DNA of 64,000 bases from G051903925 sp051903925 (GTDB lineage Bacteria > Pseudomonadota > Alphaproteobacteria > Zavarziniales > Zavarziniaceae), in the NCBI RefSeq assembly GCF_051903925.1, contig NZ_CP173678.1, positions 2,170,001 through 2,234,000 of the forward strand, read 5' to 3'. Positions 9,063 to 16,978 of this stretch are shown here, in pieces; position 1 is the first letter of the stretch; each line of letters starts with the position of its first letter. The translations under genes were made by a program, and so were the position numbers. The notes below the pieces were generated by a model. It was not told where the DNA came from and did not search any database. It worked only from the letters and a program-made list of their open reading frames with translations.

Positions 9063-9131
9063 GTCGGGTTGCTGGTTCCACAGCGGTGTCTTGGATTGAA
9101 ATGCGCGGCGTGCCGCACCAGTGTGATTTCC

Positions 9132-9953
9132 ATGCGCACATCCCTGGCGTTTCCCGTCTTTGAGCCCGGCACGGTCTGGCTGGCCGGTGCCGGTCCCGGT
9201 GATCCCGGGCTGCTGACGCTGGCCGTGGCCAATGCCCTGGAACAGGCGGACGTCATCCTGCACGACGACCTTGTCGGGCCGTTGGTCCTGGACATGGCGC
9301 GGCCCGGCGCGGTGCTGGAGCGTGCGGGCAAGCGGGCCGGGCGCCCTTCGCCCCGCCAGGTGGAGATCTCGGCCCGGCTGGTGCAGCTGGCGCGCGCGGG
9401 CCGGCGGGTGCTGCGGCTGAAGGGTGGCGATCCGTTCGTCTTCGGGCGCGGCGCCGAGGAGGCGCTGGCCCTGGTGCGCGCCGGCATCCCCTTCCGCGTC
9501 CTGCCCGGCATCTCGGCCGGGATCGGGGGCCTGGCGGCGGCCGGCATCGCCCTGACCGACCGCGCCACGAACTCCTCCGTCACCTTTGTCACCGGCCATG
9601 CGGCATCCGGCGGGGGCGTCGACTGGCGGGCTTTGGCGGCTGGCACCCAGGCGCTGGTCGTCTACATGGCCCTGACCAACCTGGCCGAGATCGCGGCCGA
9701 GCTGATCGCGGGCGGGCGCAGCGGCGCGGAACCGGCGGCGGTCGTCGCCCACGCCACGCTGCCGCAGCAGCGCGTGGTGACGGCGACCCTGGCGACGATC
9801 GCGGACGTGGCCAGCGCCGCGGCGATCACCGCGCCCGCCATGCTGGTGGTGGGTGAGAACGTGCGCCTGCGCGGCGCCCTGGACTGGCAGGCAGCCCTGG
9901 CCGGCGCCGCCCTCGATCCCGATCCCCTGGGGGTTGCCCGCGCCGCCGGTTGA
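9132..9953 (+). CDS. cobA: Uroporphyrinogen-III C-methyltransferase
   Basis: A 273-residue SUMT. It methylates uroporphyrinogen III at C2 and C7 with S-adenosylmethionine to give precorrin-2, the entry to sirohaem and cobalamin. The glycine-rich VWLAGAGPGDPGLLTL start, the LKGGDPFVFGRG motif and the VTGHAA region are diagnostic. The ATG at 9132 places the first strand of the methylase fold about 15 residues in; the frame is open to a TTG at 9069. It is a stand-alone methyltransferase, not fused to the CysG dehydrogenase/ferrochelatase part. The window has no other cobalamin or sirohaem gene. Confidence 0.9.
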   Translation: MRTSLAFPVFEPGTVWLAGAGPGDPGLLTLAVANALEQADVILHDDLVGPLVLDMARPGAVLERAGKRAGRPSPRQVEISARLVQLARAGRRVLRLKGGDPFVFGRGAEEALALVRAGIPFRVLPGISAGIGGLAAAGIALTDRATNSSVTFVTGHAASGGGVDWRALAAGTQALVVYMALTNLAEIAAELIAGGRSGAEPAAVVAHATLPQQRVVTATLATIADVASAAAITAPAMLVVGENVRLRGALDWQAALAGAALDPDPLGVARAAG

Positions 9954-9965
9954 GCTGGCGCCGCG

Positions 9966-10733
9966 TCAGCCGCGCTGGCCGACCAGCGAGAACATGGCCC
10001 CCTGCGGATCGATGGCGTTCACGATCCATGCGCCGCCGGGCACCTCCATCGGGCCGTTCAGGACCTGGCCGCCGTTGCCCTTGACCTGATCCAGCGCCGT
10101 GTCGATGCCGGGTACCTGGAAATAGTACTGCCAGGACGGCATCGGCATCTCGGCCGGCTTGGTCATGATGCCGCCGCCGATGGCCGCGTCCGTCTGGGGC
10201 ATGAACAGCTGGTAGGTGATGCCGTCCATCTCCAGCGTCTGGTCCTTGCGCCAGCCGAACAGCTGGACATAGAAGTCCAGGATCGTGGCATGGTCGGCGG
10301 CGTAGAGCTCGTGCCAGCCGCCACGGCCGTCCTGGCCCATCTGGGCAGGTTCCGTCGTCCAGTCGGGGCCGCCGCGGAAGATCGCCAGCACCGCCCCCTG
10401 CGGGTCGCCGATGATGGCAAAGCGCCCAACGCCCGGAATGTCGTGCGGCGGCTGGTGCACGGTACCGCCCAGGGCCGTCGCCTTGGCCGCGGTTGCGTCG
10501 ACATCGTCGACGGCGACATAGCCGATCCAGACCGGGCCCATGTCCATGCCTGGTGGCGGCGCCATCAGCCCGGCGGCAAGGTCGCTGCCCATGGTGAACA
10601 GGGTGTAGTCCATGTCCGGACTGCCTCCGTCCTGGGTCCCCCAGCCAATGACATTGCCATAGAACGCAGCAGCGGCGGCCGTGTCGGGCGTGACCAGTTC
10701 GTACCAGACGAACGCACCGTGGGGGGCAGGCAT
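9966..10733 (-). CDS. Two-domain VOC family protein
   Basis: A 255-residue protein with two vicinal-oxygen-chelate (glyoxalase/bleomycin-resistance-like) modules, roughly residues 7-120 and 135-255. Each starts with a WYEL- or WHEL-type beta strand, contains an FY segment, and ends in a DPQGA motif. Such tandem modules form one metal site per protein. The substrate is unknown; related proteins are often called hydroxylases or glyoxalase-like without proof. The gene converges with the methyltransferase gene, 12 nt apart. Confidence 0.85.
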   Translation of the reverse strand: MPAPHGAFVWYELVTPDTAAAAAFYGNVIGWGTQDGGSPDMDYTLFTMGSDLAAGLMAPPPGMDMGPVWIGYVAVDDVDATAAKATALGGTVHQPPHDIPGVGRFAIIGDPQGAVLAIFRGGPDWTTEPAQMGQDGRGGWHELYAADHATILDFYVQLFGWRKDQTLEMDGITYQLFMPQTDAAIGGGIMTKPAEMPMPSWQYYFQVPGIDTALDQVKGNGGQVLNGPMEVPGGAWIVNAIDPQGAMFSLVGQRG

Positions 10734-10831
10734 GGGCAGTCCTCCGATCCTTTGTCTGTGGACCGACCTATAGCCCGCATTCAGCGTGTTGTCATTTTGT
10801 TCTTGTCTCTTCGTGTGTCGTCAGCACAAAG

Positions 10832-10860
10832 AAAAAGGGCCGCCCAGGGCGGCCCTTTCG
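10832..10860 (-). terminator. Intrinsic terminator of pckA
   Basis: A GC-rich inverted repeat centred on 10846 (AAAGGGCCGCCC and its complement) is followed on the - strand by a TTTTTCTTT run. It lies 21 nt beyond the pckA stop and is the clearest Rho-independent terminator in the window. Confidence 0.9.
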
Positions 10861-10881
10861 TCTGTGGTGCGTCGCCCAGGC

Positions 10882-12489
10882 TCAGGCGGCCTTGGGTGCC
10901 GCGTTGCGGATGCCCTCGTCCACGTGCGCCTCGAACTGGGCGAAGTTCTTGATGAACAGGCCGACCAGGTCGCGCGCCTTGGCGTCATAGGCCGCCTTGT
11001 CCGCCCAGGTGGAGCGGGGGTCGAGAACGTCGGTCGGCACGCCCGGCACCGCCGTGGGCACCTGGAAGCCGAAGTTGGGATCGATCCGCGTCGGCGCATT
11101 GGCCAGCGACCCGTCCAGCGCCGCCTTCAGCAGGGCGCGGGTGACGGCGATCGGCATGCGGTGGCCGACGCCAAAGACGCCGCCGGTCCAGCCGGTATTG
11201 ACCAGCCAGCACTTCACACCGTGGCGGGCGATCTTCTCCTTCAGCAGGTTGCCGTACACCGTCGGATGACGCGGCATGAAGGGGGCGCCGAAGCAGGTGG
11301 AGAAGGTCGCCTGCGGCTCGGTCCCCACGCCCTTCTCGGTGCCTGCAACCTTGGCCGTGTAGCCCGACAGGAAGTGGTACATGGCCTGTTCCGGCGACAG
11401 GCGCGCGATCGGCGGCAGCACGCCGAAGGCGTCCGCCGTCAGCATGATCACGTTCTCAGGATTGCCGGCCAGGCCCGTCGTGCTGGCGTTCGGGATGAAC
11501 GACAGGGGATAGGCGCCGCGCGTGTTCTCGGCATAGCGGGCATCGTCCAGGTCGACCACGCGGCTGTTCTCGTCGATCACGACGTTTTCCAGCACGGTGC
11601 CGAAGCGGCGCGTCGCGGCATAGATCTCGGGCTCGGCCTTGGCGCTCAGCCGGATCATCTTGGCGTAGCAGCCGCCTTCGAAATTGAAGACGCCATGGTC
11701 GGTCCAGCCATGCTCGTCATCGCCGACCAGGGTGCGGTCGGGATCGGCCGACAGGGTCGTCTTGCCGGTGCCGGACAGGCCGAAGAACACGGCCGAATCG
11801 CCGCGCGCACCGACATTGACCGAGCAGTGCATGGGCATCACGCCCTGCGCCGGCAGGAGGTAGTTGAGGATCGTGAAGACCGACTTCTTGATCTCGCCCG
11901 CGTAGGACGTGCCGGCGATGATCACCAGCTTCTCGGCGAAGTCGACGGCAATCACGACTTCCGAGCGGCTGCCGTCCTGGGCCGGATCGGCCAGGAAGCC
12001 GGGCGCCTGGATGATCGTGAACTGCGGCACGAAGGCGGCGCGATCGGCCGCCGGCGGCACGATCAGCAGGTTGCGGATGAACAGCGAGTGCCAGGCGCTC
12101 TCCGTGACCACGCGCACCGGCAGGCGATAGGTCGGGTCGGCACCGCCGTACAGGTCCTGCACGAAGGCGTCGCGGCCCTGGTAATAGGCCAGCACCTTGC
12201 GCTTGATCTGCTCGAAATGGCCGCGCTCGATGGGGGCGTTCGACTTGCCCCACCAGATGTCGTTCTCGTAGGACGGATCGCGGACGATGAACTTGTCGTT
12301 GGCGGAGCGGCCGGTATGCTGGCCTGTGCGCACCACGAACGGCCCGCCGTCGGCCATGACGCCCTCGCCGCGCCGGATCGCTTCCTCGTACAGCGCCGGA
12401 ACTTCCAGGTTCCAGTAGGCATGTCGAAGATTGCGCAGACCCTGCGCGTCAAGGCCTACATGGCTGATGGTTGGGCCGGACTGAAGCAC
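10882..12489 (-). CDS. pckA: Phosphoenolpyruvate carboxykinase (ATP)
   Basis: A 535-residue ATP-dependent PEP carboxykinase. It converts oxaloacetate and ATP to PEP, CO2 and ADP in the first committed step of gluconeogenesis. The phosphate-binding GLSGTGKTTLSADP motif and the DDEHGW metal-binding stretch are intact, and length matches the family. Translation starts at a GTG behind a strong GGAGGG ribosome binding site 7 nt away. In many alphaproteobacteria pckA is divergent from and next to chvI; here it keeps that orientation, but three genes lie between. Confidence 0.95.
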   Translation of the reverse strand: MLQSGPTISHVGLDAQGLRNLRHAYWNLEVPALYEEAIRRGEGVMADGGPFVVRTGQHTGRSANDKFIVRDPSYENDIWWGKSNAPIERGHFEQIKRKVLAYYQGRDAFVQDLYGGADPTYRLPVRVVTESAWHSLFIRNLLIVPPAADRAAFVPQFTIIQAPGFLADPAQDGSRSEVVIAVDFAEKLVIIAGTSYAGEIKKSVFTILNYLLPAQGVMPMHCSVNVGARGDSAVFFGLSGTGKTTLSADPDRTLVGDDEHGWTDHGVFNFEGGCYAKMIRLSAKAEPEIYAATRRFGTVLENVVIDENSRVVDLDDARYAENTRGAYPLSFIPNASTTGLAGNPENVIMLTADAFGVLPPIARLSPEQAMYHFLSGYTAKVAGTEKGVGTEPQATFSTCFGAPFMPRHPTVYGNLLKEKIARHGVKCWLVNTGWTGGVFGVGHRMPIAVTRALLKAALDGSLANAPTRIDPNFGFQVPTAVPGVPTDVLDPRSTWADKAAYDAKARDLVGLFIKNFAQFEAHVDEGIRNAAPKAA

Positions 12490-12561
12490 GAAAATCCCTC
12501 CTGGAAACGAAAAGGCATCGCAGTCCCCCCAAAGGGCCGCGTCACCGACTATCCCGCGCGT

Positions 12562-12583
12562 GCGTGCAACATAAGGTGCACGC
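12562..12583. promoter_or_regulatory. Inverted repeat upstream of pckA
   Basis: A 7-bp perfect inverted repeat (GCGTGCA, 8-nt spacer, TGCACGC) lies 73 bp upstream of the pckA start in an otherwise unremarkable leader. It could be a regulator site, for example for a carbon-source regulator, or chance in GC-rich DNA. Confidence 0.3.
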
Positions 12584-12601
12584 CCCTCTACCGCAATGTG
12601 C

Positions 12602-13339
12602 CTAGGGGGTTCCCTTGGCCCGTGCGTCCTGCGTCAAAGCGACCAAGGCCTTGCGGGCCGAAGGGGCGTCGGTCACGGCGAACGGGAAGTCCAGCCGAAC
12701 ACTGTCAGCACCCCGCCCCAGGTCCAGGCCCTCCGGATCGCAGCCGGTCATGCGCCAGCCCTCGGCCGGGCGTGCCGCCAGGTGCTGCGCATAAAGCGCG
12801 ATGGCGTCGGCATGATCCTCGTTCATGTGGGCCAGGATGTCGGCCTCCGCCGCAGCCAGGGCCGGGGCCGGCTGGCCGCGATAGAGATCGCCCGCGATCC
12901 AGTGGATGCGGCCAAAGCCGGCGACCAGGTGCGCCCGCTCCACCGTCATGTGCCAGAAGGCGAAGTCGCCAAAGCCCGCGTAGCCGGCGGCGTCGGCATG
13001 CCGCGCCAGGAAGCGCGCCTTCAGGCCGGCGTCCTGCGTGACCTGGGCCGTGCCGACCAGGCTGACCCGCGCGCCGGTCAGGCGGCTGTCCAGCCCCTGC
13101 GTGCCGTCGAACAGCAGCGAGCAGCGGGCGTCGCCCTTCAGGGCCTTGGTATGCTCGGCCAGGCCCGAGATCAGCAGGATCGGCTGCCCCACCTGGTCGA
13201 CCGCCGCCAGGACCAGCGAGGCATAGGGCTGTCCGTCCGCCATGACGGTGGCCAGCGCCGCGGTCGGCTGGCTGCGCACCAGCCGCCGTGCGGCCACGGC
13301 AATGTCGAAACGATCGGATGTCGGCTCGGTCCGGCTCAT
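12602..13339 (-). CDS. HugZ-like pyridoxamine-oxidase-fold haem protein
   Basis: About 245 residues with an N-terminal split-barrel FMN-binding fold (roughly residues 15-150) and a C-terminal DUF2470 domain marked by AHMNEDHADAI. This pairing defines the HugZ/HutZ family, some members of which bind and degrade haem while others have no proven activity. I chose ATG 13339; a TTG at 13351, 3 nt after the upstream stop, is the alternative, and neither has a good ribosome binding site. It reads in the same direction as the AT-rich gene just upstream, but its own composition is normal for the genome. Confidence 0.8.
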   Translation of the reverse strand: MSRTEPTSDRFDIAVAARRLVRSQPTAALATVMADGQPYASLVLAAVDQVGQPILLISGLAEHTKALKGDARCSLLFDGTQGLDSRLTGARVSLVGTAQVTQDAGLKARFLARHADAAGYAGFGDFAFWHMTVERAHLVAGFGRIHWIAGDLYRGQPAPALAAAEADILAHMNEDHADAIALYAQHLAARPAEGWRMTGCDPEGLDLGRGADSVRLDFPFAVTDAPSARKALVALTQDARAKGTP

Positions 13340-13354
13340 GATCGTCGCCAAATG

Positions 13355-14422
13355 TTAGTCATAGAGTTGATGCCATTCGCCCTTGTCATCTCTTGCTAGT
13401 CGACTGTTGTGAACGATTCTCCCTCCGGGTTCGCTTACAAATATTTTAAATGAGATGCGGCCGTTGTCATCGGTTGAGCCGTTGATTGTGAGAGTCCTAT
13501 CGGATTTTACTGCTTTAATTCTCATAGATTGCGTGGGCTCGCCATTTGCAATTTCATTTTCCATCTTTGTGATTCTTGTCTTGATTGTAGACGGCTCTAG
13601 GTGGGCATAACCTCCAATAATCTTCAGAATAAGATCTAATTCTCTATCGCCAACCTCGCCAAAGCTAGACTTTGATGGAAGGCTCATGGAGTTATCTATA
13701 TTTTCTATGGTTCCTGCGGTCAGGGATTCTCTTAGTTTTTCTCGAAGCGTTGCTATTTCGTCCTGCATTTGGGCCAGCATTGCCGCTTGTCTGCTGGGAT
13801 TCTCGGAAGTTATTCTATGTGTTCGCCTGGCTCCGTCCGCAGATAGCTCGCGCACCTGATGCTTGAGCATCGCCATTTCGTCTTGCATCTGAGTTAGTAT
13901 AGTGCCCTGTGGATCAGGATCCTCGGCAATTTTCTTATGTGTTCGGTAACGAGCAACTACATTTTGAAAAATGTTAGGATTTGATTCGGCCGCTTTTATA
14001 TGTTCGCGAAGTTCTTTTTCTATTCTTCTCAAATCAGAGAAGCTAGTCCCGGATATATTAATAACATTGATATCTTTTATGTCAAAAGGAAGCTCATTGA
14101 TATCTGATATCAGGTGGATATAGGGCTTCGCAACAAAATGCCTCAAGGCAAGTTCGTAAAACACATTTGGATTGCGTCCTGTGAGGTCGGCGATAACCAA
14201 ATCAGATTCAAATATGGACTCAATTATTTTAGGGGTTATCTCGCCCGGTTGATTGTCGTCGACAATTCTTGCTGCTCGATAGCCAAATTCCTCACAAATC
14301 GGCTTAACTACGTTATTGTATAAATCATCGGATCGAGTCCGAACATCGCCAATACCAATAGGACAGATTACAAAACAAGTCTTTGAGTCTTGTCTAATAG
14401 CGGTGGAGATCTGGTCGGTCAT
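13355..14422 (-). CDS. TIR-like / deoxyribosyltransferase-like domain protein (foreign)
   Basis: A 355-residue protein with an N-terminal Rossmann-like domain (about residues 14-125). It opens CFVICPIG, carries RSDDLY, has a DLVIADLTG strand and then NPNVFYELALRH, in which Glu90 sits where TIR and nucleoside deoxyribosyltransferase folds have their catalytic acid. Two copies of a 33-residue QMQDE-type helical unit follow (161-193 and 201-233), then a C-terminal domain of unknown fold. Proteins with this head are widespread in bacterial defence and signalling loci and may cleave nucleotides such as NAD+; that activity is inferred. The gene is plainly AT-rich, with codon use unlike its neighbours, and separates pckA from chvI, so recent transfer is likely. 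The frame is open 22 codons upstream of the chosen ATG. Confidence 0.8.
   Translation of the reverse strand: MTDQISTAIRQDSKTCFVICPIGIGDVRTRSDDLYNNVVKPICEEFGYRAARIVDDNQPGEITPKIIESIFESDLVIADLTGRNPNVFYELALRHFVAKPYIHLISDINELPFDIKDINVINISGTSFSDLRRIEKELREHIKAAESNPNIFQNVVARYRTHKKIAEDPDPQGTILTQMQDEMAMLKHQVRELSADGARRTHRITSENPSRQAAMLAQMQDEIATLREKLRESLTAGTIENIDNSMSLPSKSSFGEVGDRELDLILKIIGGYAHLEPSTIKTRITKMENEIANGEPTQSMRIKAVKSDRTLTINGSTDDNGRISFKIFVSEPGGRIVHNSRLARDDKGEWHQLYD
13755..13945 (-). repeat. Partial internal 120-nt duplication
   Basis: Segments 13755-13825 and 13875-13945 align at an exact 120-nt offset with many identical bases (for example ATTTCGTC near 13755 and 13875, and TTATGTGTTCG or TCTATGTGTTCG near their ends). 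They encode the two QMQDE helical units of the TIR-like protein. Confidence 0.75.
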
Positions 14423-14520
14423 TTGATTATCGTTTGGGTGCAATTTGAGAGAGCAATCATATTTGATTTGGATGCTCCGTGAAACCAAAAAATTGACACT
14501 ACTATCCGCGTTGGTACGGT

Positions 14521-15921
14521 GTGGGAAATGCGACGTCGGAATGGGAAGTCAGGGCGGCGAGGCTGAAACGGGTGAATAAATCGTCCTTGCCCTTCCATCG
14601 TCATCTGATCGACACCGCCCTGTTGGCGGGACCCGTCATCGCCAGCCGCACCGGCATGCTGATCATGCTGACGGTCGCCACGATCCTGGTCGGCCGCTCC
14701 GGCGGCGAGGAACTGGCCTTCCTGGGCCTGGGCCTGGCGCCGCAGGTGGTGATCCAGCTGGTTGGCATCGGCGCGCTGCAGGGCACGCTGGTCCTGGCGG
14801 CACAGGCACGCGGTGCCGGACAGATCGAGCAGTGCGGGGCGGTGTTGCGCGTGGCGCTGCGCATGGCCGGCGTGCTGGGCCTGCTGGCGGCCCTGGCCTG
14901 CCTGGGCGTCGGCGACCTGCTCCATGCGGTGGGGCAGCAGCCGGCCCTGGCCGATGGTGCCGGCGCGGTTTCGGCCCGGCTGGCCTGGGGCATGCCGGGC
15001 CTGCTGCTGTTCGTGACCTGCACCCTGTTCCTGGAGGGGATGGGGCGGCCCCGGGCCGGCATGATCGTCATGGCCTTCGCCAATGTCGTGTTCGCCGTGC
15101 TGTGCTTCGCGCTGGTGCTGGGCTGGGGCCCGTTCGCGGCGATGGGCGCCGATGGCGCGGCGATCGCCCTGTCGGTCGCGCGCTGGGCCATGGCGATCCC
15201 GATGCTGATCTGGCTGTCGGTCCTGCCACAGCGCCAGGCCTGGGGCTTCGGCGTGAAGGCGACGGCGGTGCGCGGCATGGCGCGGCGCCTGCTGCGCATC
15301 GGCTTTCCCCTGGCCATCGCGCAAGGGGTCGAGAGCACCGCCTTCACCACGCTAGTGATCTTTGCCGGCTGGCTGGGGGCGACGGCGCTCAGCGTCTACC
15401 AGATCGGCAACAACGTGACCGCCGTGCTGTTCATGGCGGCGATCGGCACGGGGGCGGCGACCGCCGTGCGTGTCGGCCATGCGGTGGGGCAGGGCGACGC
15501 CGCCGCCATGCGTAAGGCCGGCTGGGCGGGGCCGACCCTGATCGCGCTGCTTATGGGTGGCCTTGCTCTGGCGCTGCTGGCGTGGCGGGCGGAGGTCGCG
15601 GCCTTCTATACCGCCGATCCCGCGCTGCTGGCCCCGGTCGCCGGGGGACTGGCCGTGGTCGCCGCCGTCATCCTGGGCGACGGGCTGCAGGGGGTGCTGG
15701 GCAACGCGCTGCGCGGGGCGAGCGATCCCTGGTTCCCGACCCTGGCCCAGGCCGCCAGTTTCTGGGCCGTTTCGGTGCCGCTGGGTTATTGGCTGGCCTT
15801 CGACCGGGGCCTGGGGGCGCCCGGCCTGTTCTGGGGAATCGCGGCGGGCGCCAGCATGGCGGCCCTGATCCTGGCGGTCCGCTTCCAGATCGTGGCGCAC
15901 CGGCCGCTGCGCCGCCTGTAG
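14521..15921 (+). CDS. MATE family efflux transporter
   Basis: A membrane protein of up to 466 residues with twelve hydrophobic segments in two six-helix halves, typical of MATE (NorM/DinF-type) exporters that expel cationic drugs or metabolites using Na+ or H+ gradients. The open frame begins at GTG 14521, but a GTG at 14572 (before NKSSLPFHRH) lies closer to the first transmembrane helix and may be the real start. Composition is normal for the genome, in contrast to the AT-rich gene divergent from it 98 bp away. Confidence 0.85.
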   Translation: MGNATSEWEVRAARLKRVNKSSLPFHRHLIDTALLAGPVIASRTGMLIMLTVATILVGRSGGEELAFLGLGLAPQVVIQLVGIGALQGTLVLAAQARGAGQIEQCGAVLRVALRMAGVLGLLAALACLGVGDLLHAVGQQPALADGAGAVSARLAWGMPGLLLFVTCTLFLEGMGRPRAGMIVMAFANVVFAVLCFALVLGWGPFAAMGADGAAIALSVARWAMAIPMLIWLSVLPQRQAWGFGVKATAVRGMARRLLRIGFPLAIAQGVESTAFTTLVIFAGWLGATALSVYQIGNNVTAVLFMAAIGTGAATAVRVGHAVGQGDAAAMRKAGWAGPTLIALLMGGLALALLAWRAEVAAFYTADPALLAPVAGGLAVVAAVILGDGLQGVLGNALRGASDPWFPTLAQAASFWAVSVPLGYWLAFDRGLGAPGLFWGIAAGASMAALILAVRFQIVAHRPLRRL

Positions 15922-15954
15922 GCTGGACACGTCGCGCTGTGACCATGCTTACAC

Positions 15955-15995
15955 TTGGGCGCGTGCGGCCTTAATTCTGCCGCCAGCGCGCCCAA
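15955..15995 (+). terminator. Stem-loop between MATE gene and chvI
   Basis: Arms TTGGGCGCG (15955-15963) and CGCGCCCAA (15987-15995) enclose a second stem GCGGC/GCCGC. No T run follows, so it is a weak terminator at best, or part of the chvI leader. Confidence 0.4.
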
Positions 15996-16070
15996 TGTAG
16001 TGCGGCGGGCAGCCAGAGTCGGACCCGGGGGCACAGGTCCCGTGGCCGTCTGGATGAGAGGGAAGACGCG

Positions 16071-16772
16071 TTGAGTGCCACGATCGCGCTGGTCGACGAC
16101 GACCGCAACATCCTGACGTCGGTTTCCATGGCGCTGGAGGCGGAAGGCTTCCGCGTGCGCACCTATGGCGACGGCGCCCAGGCGCTCACCGCCTTCGGTC
16201 GCGAACTGCCGGATCTTGCCGTGCTCGACATCAAGATGCCGCGCCTGGACGGGATGGAGGTGCTGCGCCGCCTGCGCCAGAGCTCGGCCGTGCCCGTGAT
16301 CTTCCTGACCTCCAAGGACGACGAGATCGACGAGGTGCTGGGCCTGAAGCTGGGTGCCGACGACTACATCCGCAAGCCGTTCAGCCAGCGCCTGCTGATC
16401 GAGCGCATCCGCGCCCTGCTGCGCCGCGCGGAGGCGGTGCGCCGCCCGGGCGAGGCGGGGGCGGAGGTGCCCACCATCGTGCGGGGGCGGCTGGTCCTGG
16501 ACCCGGTGCGCCATACCTGCACCTGGGCCGGGCAGCCGGTGGTCCTGACGGTGACGGAGTTCCTGATCCTGCAGGCCCTGGCCCAGCGGCCGGGCCATGT
16601 GAAGAACCGCGACCAGTTGATGGATGCGGCCTATGACGAGCAGGTCTATGTCGACGACCGCACCATCGACAGCCACATCAAGCGCCTGCGCAAGAAGTTC
16701 AAGGCCGTCGACGACGATTTCGGCGCGATCGAGACGCTGTACGGCGTCGGCTACCGCTATAGCGAGGAATAG
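16071..16772 (+). CDS. chvI: Response regulator ChvI
   Basis: A 233-residue OmpR/PhoB-type regulator. The receiver domain (1-118) has the acidic pocket Asp9-11, phosphoacceptor Asp53, Thr80 and Lys102; the C-terminal winged helix (about 130-230) ends in GVGYRYSEE. The opening IALVDDDRNILTSVSMALE is typical of ChvI. Translation begins at TTG behind an AGAGGGAAG ribosome binding site, the only start that fits the family. ChvI with ChvG senses envelope and acid stress and controls exopolysaccharide, motility and central carbon genes in alphaproteobacteria. Confidence 0.95.
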   Translation: MSATIALVDDDRNILTSVSMALEAEGFRVRTYGDGAQALTAFGRELPDLAVLDIKMPRLDGMEVLRRLRQSSAVPVIFLTSKDDEIDEVLGLKLGADDYIRKPFSQRLLIERIRALLRRAEAVRRPGEAGAEVPTIVRGRLVLDPVRHTCTWAGQPVVLTVTEFLILQALAQRPGHVKNRDQLMDAAYDEQVYVDDRTIDSHIKRLRKKFKAVDDDFGAIETLYGVGYRYSEE

Positions 16773-16810
16773 GTCGCGCGCCCGGCGATCGTTCGACGTG
16801 AGCGGGAGGC

Positions 16811-16943
16811 GGTCCCCCCATTGCATCGGTGTCGTCCGCTTCATGCGGGGGACCCATGGACCGACCGGCAAGGACTTGGCACGGTTGGTTCACATCGGGA
16901 TGGGAGCGGTGGTCAGCGATCAACCCTGACACCCGACCGCTCC
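16811..16943 (+). promoter_or_regulatory. Structured chvI-chvG spacer
   Basis: The 206-nt gap between chvI and chvG, unusually long for this operon, holds two long-range stems: GGTCCCCC/GGGGGACC (16811-16818, 16847-16854), with GCAT/ATGC pairing inside, and GGAGCGGT/ACCGCTCC (16903-16910, 16936-16943). No T run or small ORF with a good ribosome binding site was found. It may attenuate or process the transcript. Confidence 0.4.
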
Positions 16944-16978
16944 AATCCTGGGTCCCAACCACGCGTGCCAGGAACACG

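Noticed and set aside
14423..14520. Attachment-site-like duplication flanking the AT-rich gene
   Set aside because: Comparing both edges of the AT-rich block by eye showed no convincing direct repeat, and no integrase or tRNA is adjacent.
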